From: Burhinus oedicnemus
Taxonomy: Eukaryota > Chordata > Aves > Charadriiformes > Burhinidae
Reading direction: 5' to 3'
NCBI GenBank assembly: GCA_008921705.1
Contig: VFFE01009170.1
Span: 2,605,686-2,669,685, forward strand
Length of the DNA stretch: 64,000 nt
The notes under the pieces were generated by a model that saw only the letters and a list, made by a program, of their open reading frames with translations, ran no database searches and was not told where the DNA came from. The translations under genes were made by a program, and so were the position numbers. Of the stretch, positions 47,330-59,800 are shown in pieces (position 1 is the stretch's first letter; the number at the start of each line of letters is the position of its first letter).

Positions 47330-48222
47330 TCCAAGCTGATGTCAGCAGAGCTTGTGACGCAGCAGGTAGACGGGGAGCTGTGCGTCGGCTCGGGGAGGAC
47401 CAGGGCTGAGTGGAGAGCAGCCGGGCAGCCAGGACCACAGAGCAGTGGTCAGCGGGTGGACATCCAGTTGCAACCAGTATGGAGCGGTGTCCTCAGGGGT
47501 CAGCACCGGTGCCGGGGCTGTTTAACATCCTCATTAACCACGGACACCATGGCATGCTGGAGGGCAGGGCTGCCACTCAGAGAGATGTCATTCGGCTGCA
47601 GAGGGGCCCCCCAGAGCCTCCTGAGCTCAGCAAGGGCAGCAGGACAGCCCCACGGCACAGGACAGGTGGGACAGGACCACTGGCTGAGGGACAGTGGTGC
47701 AGGAGAGGACTTACATGGGCTGAACAACAAATTGAATATGTCAGTAGCGCACCCTTGCAGCAAGAAAAGCGAACCATGTACCAGGCAGTGTGAAGAAGAC
47801 TGCAGCTGGGAGGCTGAGCAAAGGGGTTATTCCCTTTCACCCAGCACTCACCAGGCCAAATCTGGAGCCCTGTGTCCAGGACTTGCTCAGCGGAGATCCT
47901 ACTGCTGTCTTCAGTGGCCTATAGGCAGGTTATAGGGTTCCCTGAGGAGCACAGCAAAAGAACAAGAGGCAGCAAACACAGGTGGCAGCCAAGGAAACTC
48001 CAGCTAGCTAGGAGTTGAAAGCTTTTCTCCATGAGGGTGGTCACTGCAGGAACAGGAGCCCTGAGAGGCAGTGCAGTCTCCATCCTCAGAGACCCAAAAA
48101 TCCATCCGGGTGCAACCCCACCCAACCTGCTCTGCCCTTGGGGTTGGCCCTGCCTTGGGAGGGGCTTGGACCACCAAAGGTCCCTTCCCACACAGACCAT
48201 CCTGTGCATCTATGATCCTAAT
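47330..48222 (+). mobile_element. Diverged CR1 LINE fragment including the reverse-transcriptase region
   Basis: The frame around 47480-47560 reads CPQGSAPVPGLFNILINH, a worn form of the CR1 reverse-transcriptase motif usually read as [18 protein letters not shown]. Further right are 'gaacaagaggcagcaaacac', 'agcttttctccatgagggtggtcactgcaggaacagg' and the tail 'ggcttggaccaccaaaggtcccttcc...catctatgatcct'. The catalytic Asp box and most of the frame are lost, so it is an old, internally deleted copy. Confidence 0.75.
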
Positions 48223-51200
48223 CTATTTTTAATTAGCAGGATGCCAACCAGAAAAGGGCACCTAACACTGAAAATCTGTGATAGTGTTGTCATATGGCAA
48301 CACTTTGCTTTTCTGTATTTGTCACTTCCAGGTCTGTTGCTGGAATTCATGAAAACAAGTGTACACTGTGCTGTCTTCAGTGTCACGGGAATGACCTGAT
48401 GTTGGAGGTCCTACAGTCCCCACCACAAAGGACAGAGAGCCCCTGCGACAGCCCCAAGCAGCTCTGCTCCTCTCTCCCTGAGAGCTCTCGTATCGCATTA
48501 ACTCAACATAGCAGCAGCTGTCAAACCCCTGGTGGCTGCTCTGCATCATCCCCATCGAACCTCAGCAATCACACACGCCCCACCACCAAAACCCAGGCAG
48601 GCATCATTTTCCTTTCCTCCCTGTGCAGACCTGCCAGCAGACCATGGACAAGGATTGGTTTTCCACCTGTGGTTTGTGGCTCCTGAGGTCTCTGTATGAA
48701 CGTCTTCCAACCGCTTTGGGAGACACAATTCAGAACCACAGGCGCTGTGCCCGTGAGCATATGTTCTCTGCACGGGGATGAACTCCGCTGAAAAATGCTT
48801 AGAAAAAGCCATACCTCACAGGTTTAGAAGGCAGCACATGAGGGGTATGGCATACGTTATTGTAGTCCTATATGCGCCCTACTTGTCAATCAGTAAGTGT
48901 TGACTTTGCTATTTCTTTATTTTCTTCTCCAGTTCTAATTGAGAATACAAAAATACAATATTTTATTCCAGGCTGCTTTATCCAAATTGGAAATGGTTTT
49001 TTTTCCCCGGTTTGGTGTCTAATCAGGACAAATCACTTGCTTTTGGTTCAGGATAGATTAATTGGTAGCTGCTTGCTCTGTGAGACCCCCCCCTCAGGAG
49101 CAGTAATTTCCCCCATTTCTGAGTCCCTCCGCTTGGCCCTGGGAGCAGGGCTGTGCCGGTGCTCCTGCGACACAGCACCGGGATTGGTTGCACATGGGGA
49201 TGGGGATTTCCTCGGCAGACACTGCATTGCCCAGCCAGGGAGTCTGTCTGATTACCCTGGCCAAGGAAGGTGGCATGACAGCAGAGGCTAACCCAACCTG
49301 ACACTGAACTGACCTGAAATGGACCATTTGAAAATTTCAGGAGTTTTTTATTCTTTGGATATTTTGACATTTCAACCTTTCTTCCTGTCAGGTCTGGTTG
49401 AAGGCTGCAAACTGCTGCCTGGTCTCCCCATTGCTGCTGTCGTGGGAGCCGCGCTCCTCCTCCCTCTCCATCCTCTCCATCTTCTTGCCCCTCTCACAGC
49501 TCCTCCTGCCTCAGCAGGTGGGTTCGTTCCTTCTGGGAGGTGAGCCCATCGGCGTGACCATGCATGTATCCCCTTGCTTGTGTGTGTGCAGGCATGCGAC
49601 AGTCATTTGCAGTCACAGCTCTTCTCCCATACCCGCAGCGATTCACTGAATCAGGAGACTCTGGTGCAGACTTTGCATGAATTTAAATGTGTTTTGAAGC
49701 ATTCTTCTGAAAAGCAGCACCGCTTTCATAAATATTCTCTTGCTGTTTGTGTTGTTGGTGAAGGGAAGACTGGAAATTCTTTTCAGGCAGGGGATGCCCC
49801 AGTGGAAGGAAACCAAATCTTCTTTCTGTGGCAGCTTGACCTCAAAATTGAAAAGTATAGAATTTCCAGGTTTATGTTTATTAAATAGATTGTCTTAAAA
49901 AACAAAACAAAACAAAACCAACAACAAAATACAGCATATGTAATTCATACAATAACAGTAGAATTGGATGACAGGACTCTAGGAGTGCTACCACTGCTAA
50001 AGAAAAGCCTCAACAAGCCCGGTCACCCACGTGGCTCAGTCCCAGCTGGGGTGGGCACTGTCCTGGCCAGCTCCGGCTGCTGGATGGGTTTGGGGATGCT
50101 GAGTGCTGGGGCTGCCCCCAGGGACAGCATGGGCACCTCTCTTCAGCCCAGGGGGTTTGCCTCCCTCGTGCCCCAGCATCACACCCCTGGGCATGCAACA
50201 GGTCCCCTCTGTTTCATGTCACAAAAAGTCCCCCAATGGGCTGCCTGCTGCACAGCCCACCCCTCTTCCAAGACCTAGATCTGGAAAAGCATGCAAAAAT
50301 ATTGATTGTGTCTTTGGTGGGGTCAAAAAGGCACCACGAGGGGCTTGGAGGGGACCCAGGAGCATGTGCTGCATGCCATGCACATGGGCAGCCTGCTCCC
50401 GAGCCAGGCATAGCCACGTTGTCTTCATGGCCTCATCCCCTGTCACTCTTCTGCCTCACAGCAGCAGAGACCATGACAAAAGAAGGACCATCAAGAGCTC
50501 CACCTTCTTATGTGCAAGCATATTGAGTGTAGAAATTTCCCATCAGGAACCTGGGGATTTTCCACCTCCCTGCAAGCAAACCAACTCAGAACTTGCTGTT
50601 TTCCCTGAAAGGCTGGAGGAAAAGTTTGGGATGAAAGGACCAAAGATTTGTAATGACAGATTTTTCCTTTGAGGGTTTTTCTGAACAATCTGAAAATCTG
50701 GCTGTATGGAGCTGATGGTCCTTGATGTCTTTATTTACCCACTGAATTGCACAGGAGGCCAGGGGAACCTTCTCTTCTCGTCTCCTGCCATGTGAGGTGG
50801 AAAAAATACTGGAGATGCAAAGCTGTGAGCAGAGAGCACTGACACCCACATGTGGGGATGCAGCAAACAAGTGGGGCAAGTGGGCGTGAGAAACCTCCTG
50901 GAAGAGCAGGAGGGGAAGCATTGGTGCACAGAGCTGGAATCGGAGCTCCCGTGACACGCCAGCTGCATGGGGCAGCTGAGCTATGGGCACGACCCATGTA
51001 CAGCTGGGACAAATACGGGATTCTTGTGGAAAGTTTGTGTGTGTGAATGAAAATGAGCACTGCCTGTCTGAAGAGGTTTATCAAGGTAGGACGGAGTGGT
51101 GGCTACTCCATGGGCTCTGCTGAAGGGCCCCTGGCCACTGCCGTAATTTGTCAGGACACCTGTTACTCACCAGTGGACAACTCTTCATGTCCCCACAGGA

Positions 51201-52292
51201 AGGTTGCTGGTCTAAGCACCCTTTTGTTATAGTCCATCAGGATTCGATCAGCACCTGCTTTCCTTATCCGACCATGCAGGGCTACCCATCAGCATCCAGC
51301 ACCGCCCCGACACTCTGGCTTTGCGGCCATTGCAGCCAGCCCTGCTCCCTTTGCTGTGCCAACCCCTCAGCCCGGAGCCCTTTGTTGTGTTTAATGTACC
51401 CAGAGCTGCTCGAACAGGGATTGCTGTTTGCTTTCCCTGGCTGGTATTTAACGCCTGCATCGCTGACCTTGGGCTGGCCGCTGAAGGGAAGGACGACCAA
51501 GGGAGGAGGTCGTGCAGGAGGTGGCACAAGGCTAGATGTGAGACCATGGTCTGGCTTTCCTTCCCAGGGTGGGCAGCAGCGCTGGCACCAATTTTTAGGG
51601 GAGCTTGGGGCATGCTCCCAGGCATGGTGGTGGGCAGTGCTAGGCAGACTCCATTGCATTTTCCCTCTCTTGCTGACCCAGGCACCAGCAGGGCAAAGCC
51701 TGGCCTCAGGGAGGTCCAGAATCTCCAAAAAAGTAATGAAGAATGCGTTTGGGAGAGCCACACCACTGTGATCAGAGGTAGCAGAATTTGTATGTACAGA
51801 GAGGGAGGTGAAGCCCTTCCTCTCCCATTGGTTTGCACAATTAGCAAGCTTGAATAATAAGCTTGAAGACCACTTCTGGAGCATCATGCCTTAAAGGTTA
51901 GATCCAGCCTAAGATGTTATCCCTCAGAGGTGTTGTCCTGAGCAGACCCGGATGCTGGCATGCCTCGGCCAGCAGAGGCTAAGCCTGCTTTACGCAGAGC
52001 TCCCTACAAGCCATACCTGCTTAAGCTGCTTTAGGTTTGCCCGGCACCGAATGGGAGCTCAGTGTCAATGTTAATAAAACATTAACTTCATTCACTCGTG
52101 ATAACAGCACCGATTCCTCCCTCCTGTGGAGGCTGTGCAGGAGGTGGTGGTGGCAGGGGGCAATGCCAGGAGGGACTGGATGCCTTACTGGAGCATTGCC
52201 AGCACCATGCCAGGGGACCAACCTGCAGGTTTTGGAGGCTCCGTGCCACTGCCTCTCCAAGTGCCATGATTTCAGCCTGGCTCCCCAAAAGA
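48223..52292. other. Intergenic DNA, no recognised gene
   Basis: GC-richer than the left half. It holds many overlapping open frames on both strands (up to about 207 codons at 51148-51771, with an antisense frame of similar length), which is typical of chance in such composition. The only repeat noted is an (AAAAC)-like stretch at about 49896-49930. Confidence 0.5.
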
Positions 52293-52297
52293 GGTAT

Positions 52298-52836
52298 TGT
52301 GCTGGTTTCAGCTGGGATAGAGTTAATTTTCTTTCTAGTGATTGCTGTGTTTTCAGATTTGGACTTTCCTTTAACTCAATAATGCATATTGTTTTAGTTG
52401 TTGCTAGGTGATGTTTATACCATTCAAGGACTTCTTTCAGCTTTCCATAGAAGCTGAGAAGGAGCATAGACAGAACAATGGAATGCCCAATGGAATATTC
52501 CATACCATAGACATCATGCTGGCTATATACATGGGAGTTGGCCGGGGTTAGGAATCTGTGATCACTGTTTGGGTTGGGCTGGGCAACCAATTCACTGGGC
52601 GGTGAGAGTGACTTGTGTCTTGTATATTATTTTACCATTATTATTATTATTTTCCTTTTCCATTATTGTTCTATTAAACTGTCTTTATCTCAACCCACGA
52701 GTTTGGGGGTTTTTTTTCCCTTTCCCCTCCTTTTCTCCCTCTTCTCCCTACCCTTCTCGGGCGGAAGGGGGAGGGAGGGAGTGAGTGAGTGAGTGAGTGT
52801 GTGGTCCTAGTTGCTGGCTGGGGTTAAACTATGACA
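52298..52836 (+). mobile_element. Solo LTR of an avian endogenous retrovirus, with target duplication
   Basis: A 539-base LTR that starts TGTGCTGGTTTCAGCTGGGA and ends GGGGTTAAACTATGACA, so it has TG...CA ends with imperfect inversion. Inside are 'ggaatattccataccatagacatcatgc', a TATATA at about 52524, and 'attaaactgtctttatctcaacccacgag' with an ATTAAA signal. The flanks carry GGTAT at 52293-52297 and 52837-52841, a perfect 5-bp target duplication. No viral gene lies next to it, so it is a solo LTR left by recombination. Five-base duplications fit ERVL-type or some class I elements; the class is not certain. Confidence 0.93.
52778..52802 (+). repeat. (GAGT)n short tandem repeat inside the LTR
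   Basis: 'gagggagtgagtgagtgagtgagtgtg' within the 3' part of the solo LTR, where related copies have a 'gagtgagcgagc' motif. It appears to be a local expansion of that motif. Confidence 0.8.
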
Positions 52837-52841
52837 GGTAT

Positions 52842-55800
52842 GCATGGTGTGCCACCTGGGTGCCTACCTGGTGTGTGGCGCATACGATGCCAGACAGGAG
52901 GAAACCCCACCATCCTGGTGTATCTGGATGTGGGGGGAGGCTCCCATAGGCTCCTGTGGGCTCCCTCCCTACTGCACCCTGGGATTCGCTGATGGGGTCG
53001 TGCGTTAGGGTTGGCATTTGAAGTGTGTCTCCTGTGGGAGAAATGAGGTTTATGCCTTTCTTTTTGGCCAGTGGCTGTCTTCTGTATTAAAAGGTCAGCA
53101 GCTGATCAGATGCGCCAGGCTTGCTTTGCCTTTCTCATTGGGACGGTAAAGAAAATTTTCTGAAAATTTCTGAAATCTAAATGTAGAATGTAAGAGAATG
53201 CAGCAAAAATCATTGCCAGTGCCTCAGACAGTGGAGCATGGTGAAGGGACACTTTTCATACCTTGGGTTGTATTTTGTTTCAGAGTTTGGTTTCAGAGTT
53301 TTTGGTTTGTTTTTTTGTTTTGTTTTGGTTTGTTTTTTAATTTTTGGTTGTTTTTGTTTTTTCTTGAATCTGGCTTGTGTGTTTCACTAGCAATCCCTCT
53401 CATTTGCTTCTCTCCTGTGTTTCACAGGTTGACAAGAGAAAATGTGTTGGCATCTTTCAGACTCGGGGAACACCGTTATTCTGCGTTTGAGAATAAAGAC
53501 ATCAGATCTGCAGCCGGAGCAATTCAGGGGAAGAAAACAGTGAAAACATCTTGGAGTTGAACTGAACTGATGTTCCCACTGTTTCCAGCCTCAGGGCAAG
53601 TGATAAGGGCAAGGTGGGGGGTTGGCAAAAACACAATACTGGGCTTATGATAGCACAGCGTGATCGGGGCTGTGGATAAGGCAAAGCAGCCTCTCTTCAG
53701 GGCTGACCTACCGCTCACCCCAGTCTTCCAGAAGGAGCTTGGCTCATCTCTGCTTTTCTGTCCTGCTCCTGTTTGTCCAAGGGCTGCTGGCCCCACCATG
53801 AGCCCAGCCAGCTCCCTTCACACCCCCTCTGCCTCCTAAGAAACTAAAGGAAATTATTGCTATGAAAACCTGCTAAATTGAACGTAAAAATAAACGTAGC
53901 AAAACCCAGTGATGTTCCTTTCAGACATGGTTGAGTGCCAAAGCCTGCTGTTGTGGAGGCAACATACTACTGCTCGCAGTCTTTTTCAGATGACGGAGAG
54001 TAATGGGGTCCTTAGGAACATTAAACATCCCATGAAACTTCTCCAGCAGTTCTGGCTTCATCAACTTTCACAGAAGGGATTTCTCCATCTGCACAGACTA
54101 TCACAGGCCATCGAATTTTATGCAGTGTTGCAAGGAAATAAGCCACTCACCCAGCCAAATGCCCATCTGCAAAGCTGCACCCTGGCTCTCGTTATACTCA
54201 AATTCTTGTTCATGGACAAAAAGGATGCTCATCAAGTAAACCCAAGAATTCATTGTTAGTGTAATTGAAATCTTAGGAGTCTAAGCATTATTACTCCAAA
54301 GCTAGCTGTTGCAGGAAGGAATAATGAGGCAGTTAAAACTGTATACATATTTTAGCCTCTACTCCTTTTCCTGATGTTATGTTACCCCTTCCCCCGCTCC
54401 TTGGGGTCCTGAGGTTGGTAGTGCCTTTCTGGTGGGTCTGGTGGGGACTATGGTGAGCCATGAGCACCTGAAGTCCTGCACCAGGAGCAAAGTGATGTCT
54501 GTGTTGATGGCTTCTTCAGTCTCACTCAAGGAACCATGCGGGGTCATTTTTGTGTTTGCAAACACACTTTTGCACCTTGTTCTTTCTTCACTGCTCTGCA
54601 GCTTCACGTTGCATGCAAATTTGCTATGCATGGTGTGTACACTCTATGTTGTTGCCAGTTATTACGCCAGTTAGGCCTGGTTTCTCTGCTTTTGTCCTGA
54701 GCCCTGAAGCCCCTTCTGCCCAGCTCCAGGCTGCATTTCCTCACTGGCCCCTCCATGACCCGTTGACAGCAAGAAGGGTCTTTATGTAAGAAACTATGGC
54801 GGTATAATGTGAAAATAAAAATAAGTAAAGCAAACGTGCCAAGGACACTTGGTCCACTAGAAAAGCTGCTGCTACAACTAAACCAAGTAACCCAGAGCTG
54901 CCGGCAGGTTGAGAGAAGCCCAGACTCAGCATGCCCAAAGAACGTTGTTCCTGAGACTCATTGCCGAGCCCATGGCCAGCCGATGTACCTGTACCCAGGG
55001 CACCCCATCACGCCTGAATAGGCCAGAGACCCTTGGGGACCGTGGTGCATGTCTGGGGAGGCATTGTGGGTGGCAGGGAATCCCTTAGCTGGAGGGAGAT
55101 GCCATCACATTTAAGTTATGGTGGGCTCAGCCTTCAAATCTGTCCAGGTGTTCAGGGCTGGGCTTCTCCCCAGCTCTGGCCTCACCATGGCTGTGCCAGC
55201 ACTGCCATCTCGTGAGGTATTCCTTCCCTTCACCTTTCTCTCCTTCCTTTATGCCTCCCTGCTTCAAAGAATGTTGAGATATTGCTTAGCCATGCTATTA
55301 ATAATTTAATAACTGTTCAGTCTTACTTCCTAAGCCAATTCTCCTACATTCTGTTACTGCCATTTTCCTTTGAACTTCTCCCAGTTTTTCAGTGTCTTGG
55401 GGGTAATAAGGTGCCAAAAATTGAATGGTGTTCAAGACGTGGCCTCACCAACCACAAACCCACTAAAATCAATGGCAACGTGTCCATCGGCTTAAATTTA
55501 CTTTGGGATCTGGTCCAAAAAGACTAATACTGCTTTTCAGCTTGGTAACATGATGTCTCAGCATAAGCCACTCAAAATGACTTAGGGCTTTTTTTTTTTT
55601 TTGATACAGCCCTATCAAATTACAAATTTGCGTGGACTTCCTATTCAGCAAATTCTCCAAACTGCTCTGAGTGCTACTTCTTCTCACAGTCCTTCCTCCT
55701 ATCAAATTCACGTCCTTGTCATGTGCCTTAGTATCTTGTACTTTGCCACACTGAAATCATGTTATTTTCTCCCCAAGTTTCTAATCCTGCCAAACCTCCC

Positions 55801-56767
55801 TCTGCTCTCGCTCCATTTTTGTTGCTGAAGTCCCCTGTGGACAGGCTGACCATCTCTCTCGCATCTGTAGCAGATGTGTGCTGATTCTGTTTTTAATTGA
55901 GATGAAAGAGTAACAATGCAGAATCTGTGTCTTAATTTTAACGTATCTTGCTTAGTCCTTGTCCAAACAGGTCCAAAGAGCCTCATTTTTAAAGGACACA
56001 CAGCTCCATCGCTGCATCTGGTTTTCGGAAATGAACTCTGAACCCAGCAGACTCAACATTTGCTTACACACTAAGGATACGAGATTGGGAAAACTGTATG
56101 TAACAGCACTCAAGCAATACCTGTCATCACGCTGGAGCATCACTCCCTTGTTCCGGTGCATTGGGTCTCTGTGTTACAAATTATATCCTTCCAATTGAGG
56201 ACTGTACTCTTCACCCAGCCTCTGCTAGATAATTAATGACACTATTCAATAAATCCACCACTAACTCAGGTAGTGCATTACCAGTGATGTAATGGTAAGG
56301 AGATAATGAATTACCAGTTCCTCACTGAACTTATAGTGTATTTTTAGGAAGAAAGATCCCTTCATTCAAGAGTACCCTCCCGGTTTACAGGAAAGCACGG
56401 ACACCCACAGAGAACTGCTGAAACTCCTCTTTGGGAACAGGTTTTCGAATGCTTGTGAACTCACCTAATGGCTATTTCACCTACATCACATTATCGAAGT
56501 TTGCTTGGAGAAATGCTACGTGAAACAATTTAAAACCTTACCAAACCAAGATATGCCAAGTTTACCACCTGCCCTCCTCAGCAAAGCAAGAAATGAGGCT
56601 GGTCCAGCATTTTCAGCATGACTTAGATCACCCTATGGACTTGTAGGTATTTATAAACTTATTGTGTAATCCCTTTTCCAGACTCTTCATCTGCATCAGA
56701 GTGGGACTGACTTATTTCCACAGGTCCTTCCTTTCTCTCTGTTTTTAAACCAAGGTGGTGTAGTCTT
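52842..56767. other. Intergenic DNA between LTR copies
   Basis: No gene recognised. Contains a T/G-rich low-complexity stretch at about 53278-53364 and a probable ancient CR1-like fragment at 55340-55540. The open frame at 53909-54259 (116 codons) shows no known domain. Confidence 0.5.
55340..55540 (-). mobile_element. Probable ancient CR1/L3-like LINE relic
   Basis: 'ccttttgaacttctcccagtttttcagtgtct'-like sequence followed by 'aaggtgccaaaaattgaatggtgttcaagacgtggcctcacc' resembles the reversed CR1/L3 text in which a protein is described by 'gtgcccaaaactg...ccaggtgtggcctcacc'. Divergence is high and limits are uncertain; it may extend towards 55830. Confidence 0.5.
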
Positions 56768-56856
56768 CTGATTCTCTCCCCTGTCCCGCCATGGGGGGAG
56801 CGAGTGAGCGAGCAGCTGTGTGGTGCTTAGCTGCCAGCTGGGGTGAAGCCACAACA
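56768..56856 (+). mobile_element. LTR fragment, 3' end only, same family as 52298-52836
   Basis: 'ctgattctctcccctgtcccgcc', 'gggggagcgagtgagcgagcagctgtgtggtgcttagctgccagctggggtgaagccacaaca' matches the terminal part of the LTR family found intact 4 kb to the left, ending in CA at 56856. The 5' part is missing. Confidence 0.8.
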
Positions 56857-59800
56857 CAGCCAAAGTGGGACACCCCCTGACCATAGCGAGGCCCTGCCGG
56901 ACCCAGGTGACAAGACGATTGTTTTCTTTATCACATCTTCAGGGCCTGGTCCACAGCAGGACCTGGTCCTGCCCTGCCCAACACCCCCGAGAGCCCAACC
57001 GAGGTAAGGACCAGCCAGCCGCAATGGCCTGGAGACGTCAGGGTTTGTCTGCACGCAGTGGGTTTACGAAGCCTTTGGGTGTGTTCTTCTGGACATTAAC
57101 TCTGTGTCAGACAGGGCAGGGAAAGGTCAGCTTCAACCAAGTGAGAAATCAATACCAAGTGGAAAGCAGCACCTCAGGCTGTGGGTGTTAAAATACCATT
57201 GGGAAAATCTGCTTTTACAGATGCCCCTCATACTCATTGAAAATTTCCCTCAAGTACGCATGGCTGATTCCTCCCTTGTTGTCAATCTGAATAATACCAT
57301 ATTTGTTAAAAGCTAAATCCCCATAGGCCTTATTTCCACTACTGGTGCAACTGAAATATACATATAAAAAAATTATTTTTTTTAAAAAATAATATATATA
57401 TAAAGGCATTTTTTTCCAGGTTGATAAAAGGAAATGAGACCAGCTAGAAAGTGCGGAATTATCTTCCAGTATAACCACAGTGGCTGTTCAGCGGTTAATG
57501 AGCTCACTTTAGCATGCAGACATCCTTTTACACTCCCTGTCCCTCTGGAGCTGCTCAGCCGTCCTCCTGGCCTTGTTATCACAACAGACAGATGCTCTTT
57601 TAATTGACACAGCTCCTGTCGCTGCATGAAGAGATACTTGTTTGTGTCGAGTAAAGTATTCCGAGCTATCGAAAAGCATGATGTAATGGTGCTATGCTGT
57701 AAGGGACCCCAAATTCAGCCCAGGTTGTTTCTCGAAGAGTCATCTCTCACCTCCTCTTGCAGCAGAAGGGGTCCAGTGGGGCTGCGCTGCTGCTGTCCTG
57801 CACCCATACATGCAGCAGCAGCAGGGTGCTGGCATGGGCAGCCACCGCAGCATCCCTTCAGGGTTGCCTAAGAGGATGCCGTGTGGGGGGAACAGCCCCC
57901 AGGGTCACCCGTGGCAAGCTGCACATGATTGCACAGCTCTGGAAACTGCTATAAATCTCGCTTTGCACATCTCCTGAACCGTGCATGCCGAGAGGCATTT
58001 TAAAACAGTGCCTAAATGACAGGGCAAATGGCAAAAGTGATGCATTCAGTCTTTATCCAGAGGCAGAAATGTTTCTCTTGTTCCAGTAAACGTTGGTAAC
58101 TGGGAAAAGATGATGAGACTTTTCCTGATAGCTGAACTGTAAGTGCTACAGAGGGATCCTCAAGAAAAGAGGAGCTGAGAGAAATCTGAGGACCAAGCTT
58201 GAGCCCAAGCAGATTTCAGTATCAAATAATCTCTTTGTGCCTATTTGTGGAGCTATTAAATAACTGGTCTAAGCTACCCTGTCTTCTGATGCAATCTTAT
58301 ATTTAGCGACCAGTCATTAAAAAGGTATGTGGCTACGGATGAAACAGTGGCACTACTGGCTATTTGGCTACAAGACTTACTTAGAAAATCGTGTCTTCAG
58401 AGAGACAAGGTGAACAGTTTTAATGGAGATGCCATTAATACAAATGCTGGCTGAATCAACATTTCAAGGGAAGGCCAGATTGAGAAAATTTATTTTAAAA
58501 CTGAGTATTTCACTAGAGTGGGTTAGGAGCATTTATGGCGTGTTTATGTTTAGCTGTCATCCTGCTGAGTTGGGAACATCTCAGAAGATGGCTATGCATC
58601 AGAATTTAAGTACCAGAGTGCCTGGGATCAGTATCCATAATGGATAAAGAAGCTTGTGATCCCAAGGCACTGTTATGAAGTCGCAGTATTTGGAATTTAC
58701 TGCTATAAGCAGAAGTTGTGGAGATACTTGTGAATACCAGGCCTGGCTCAAAATATATCCCAGCTCCTAGAAAGAACTTGTTCTGTTCCTAAACTATAAG
58801 ACTGGCACAAAGATGTATTTGTTGCATTTATCAGTTGCCTTGTACCTGTAGCTAGATTTATTCCTTCCTAGAAATAAGGATTAAGACTGGCAGACTTTGC
58901 AGGATCCATGGCAAAGATCGCTGGCCACCCCGCAAGACAGTGAGCCTGATTCTTGTCTGACTTTTAGAGAATCTCCAGAAAGCCAAACTTGTAAACCTGA
59001 ACCATCAAGTCAAGAGAGAGAAAGCAACAGATCTGATTTAGCCTTAAATTTACTCCAATGACTTGAAAGACCCTGTTTGAGATTCGTGATACAAATTTCA
59101 GTAGAAATTCCTCCCTGCTGAGTAGGGCTCTTCTCGCAGAGGGTGTTCAGTGAAGTGAGCCACGGCGAGCCTGTGGCAAGTCCAGCTTCTCAGCTGCCAG
59201 TCACATTTCAGTGGGTTTCTTTTACTGAAGGAACAACAAATCAAAACACCATTTGAATAAACAGAGCTTTTGATACTTTTTTAATGTTATTCATAAGGAA
59301 ATATGCAGTAGATGCAGAGACCGGTGCTGGGCAGTTCAATATGTAGGAGTGTATCTAGTGCCAGATGACTGGGGCAGTGTTTGAGAAGAGTTCTTACCTC
59401 TACATTAATCAGTGGGAGATGCCTGAATAATGGTAGTCCTCAGAGAACGGCTGCTATTGGGGAAAAAAATTATAATGGAGAGCTACAGGAGGGAAAGTAA
59501 GAGATCACAGGAGTGTTCATTGGCATCTTTTAAATAAAGGAGACAAATTTATCTTTTTAAGTAGTTTATACAAATTGCAGACCAACCAGAGGCACGTGAT
59601 GATGTGATCCATACCACAGTCACATAGCATCTTTTGCCAGCCTGGTGTGGCCTGTGCTGTGTGCTGCCCTTCCCTTGCCGGGGCTCTCTCCAGCCGGGCA
59701 TCGTGGGCTGTGATCCCACCTGCGGCGATGCCCGGCAGGCAGCTGGTGGCACGGCAGCACCCGGCGGTGAGGAACCTGCAGTGGGGTCCTCTGCATATCA

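Noticed and set aside
47321..47935. 204-codon + strand frame as a gene
   Set aside because: It overlaps a diverged CR1; the CR1 reverse-transcriptase motif is in another frame, so this is a shadow frame.
51148..51887. Overlapping ~200-codon frames on both strands
   Set aside because: Sense and antisense frames are equally open, which is typical of GC-richer noncoding DNA; no family recognised.
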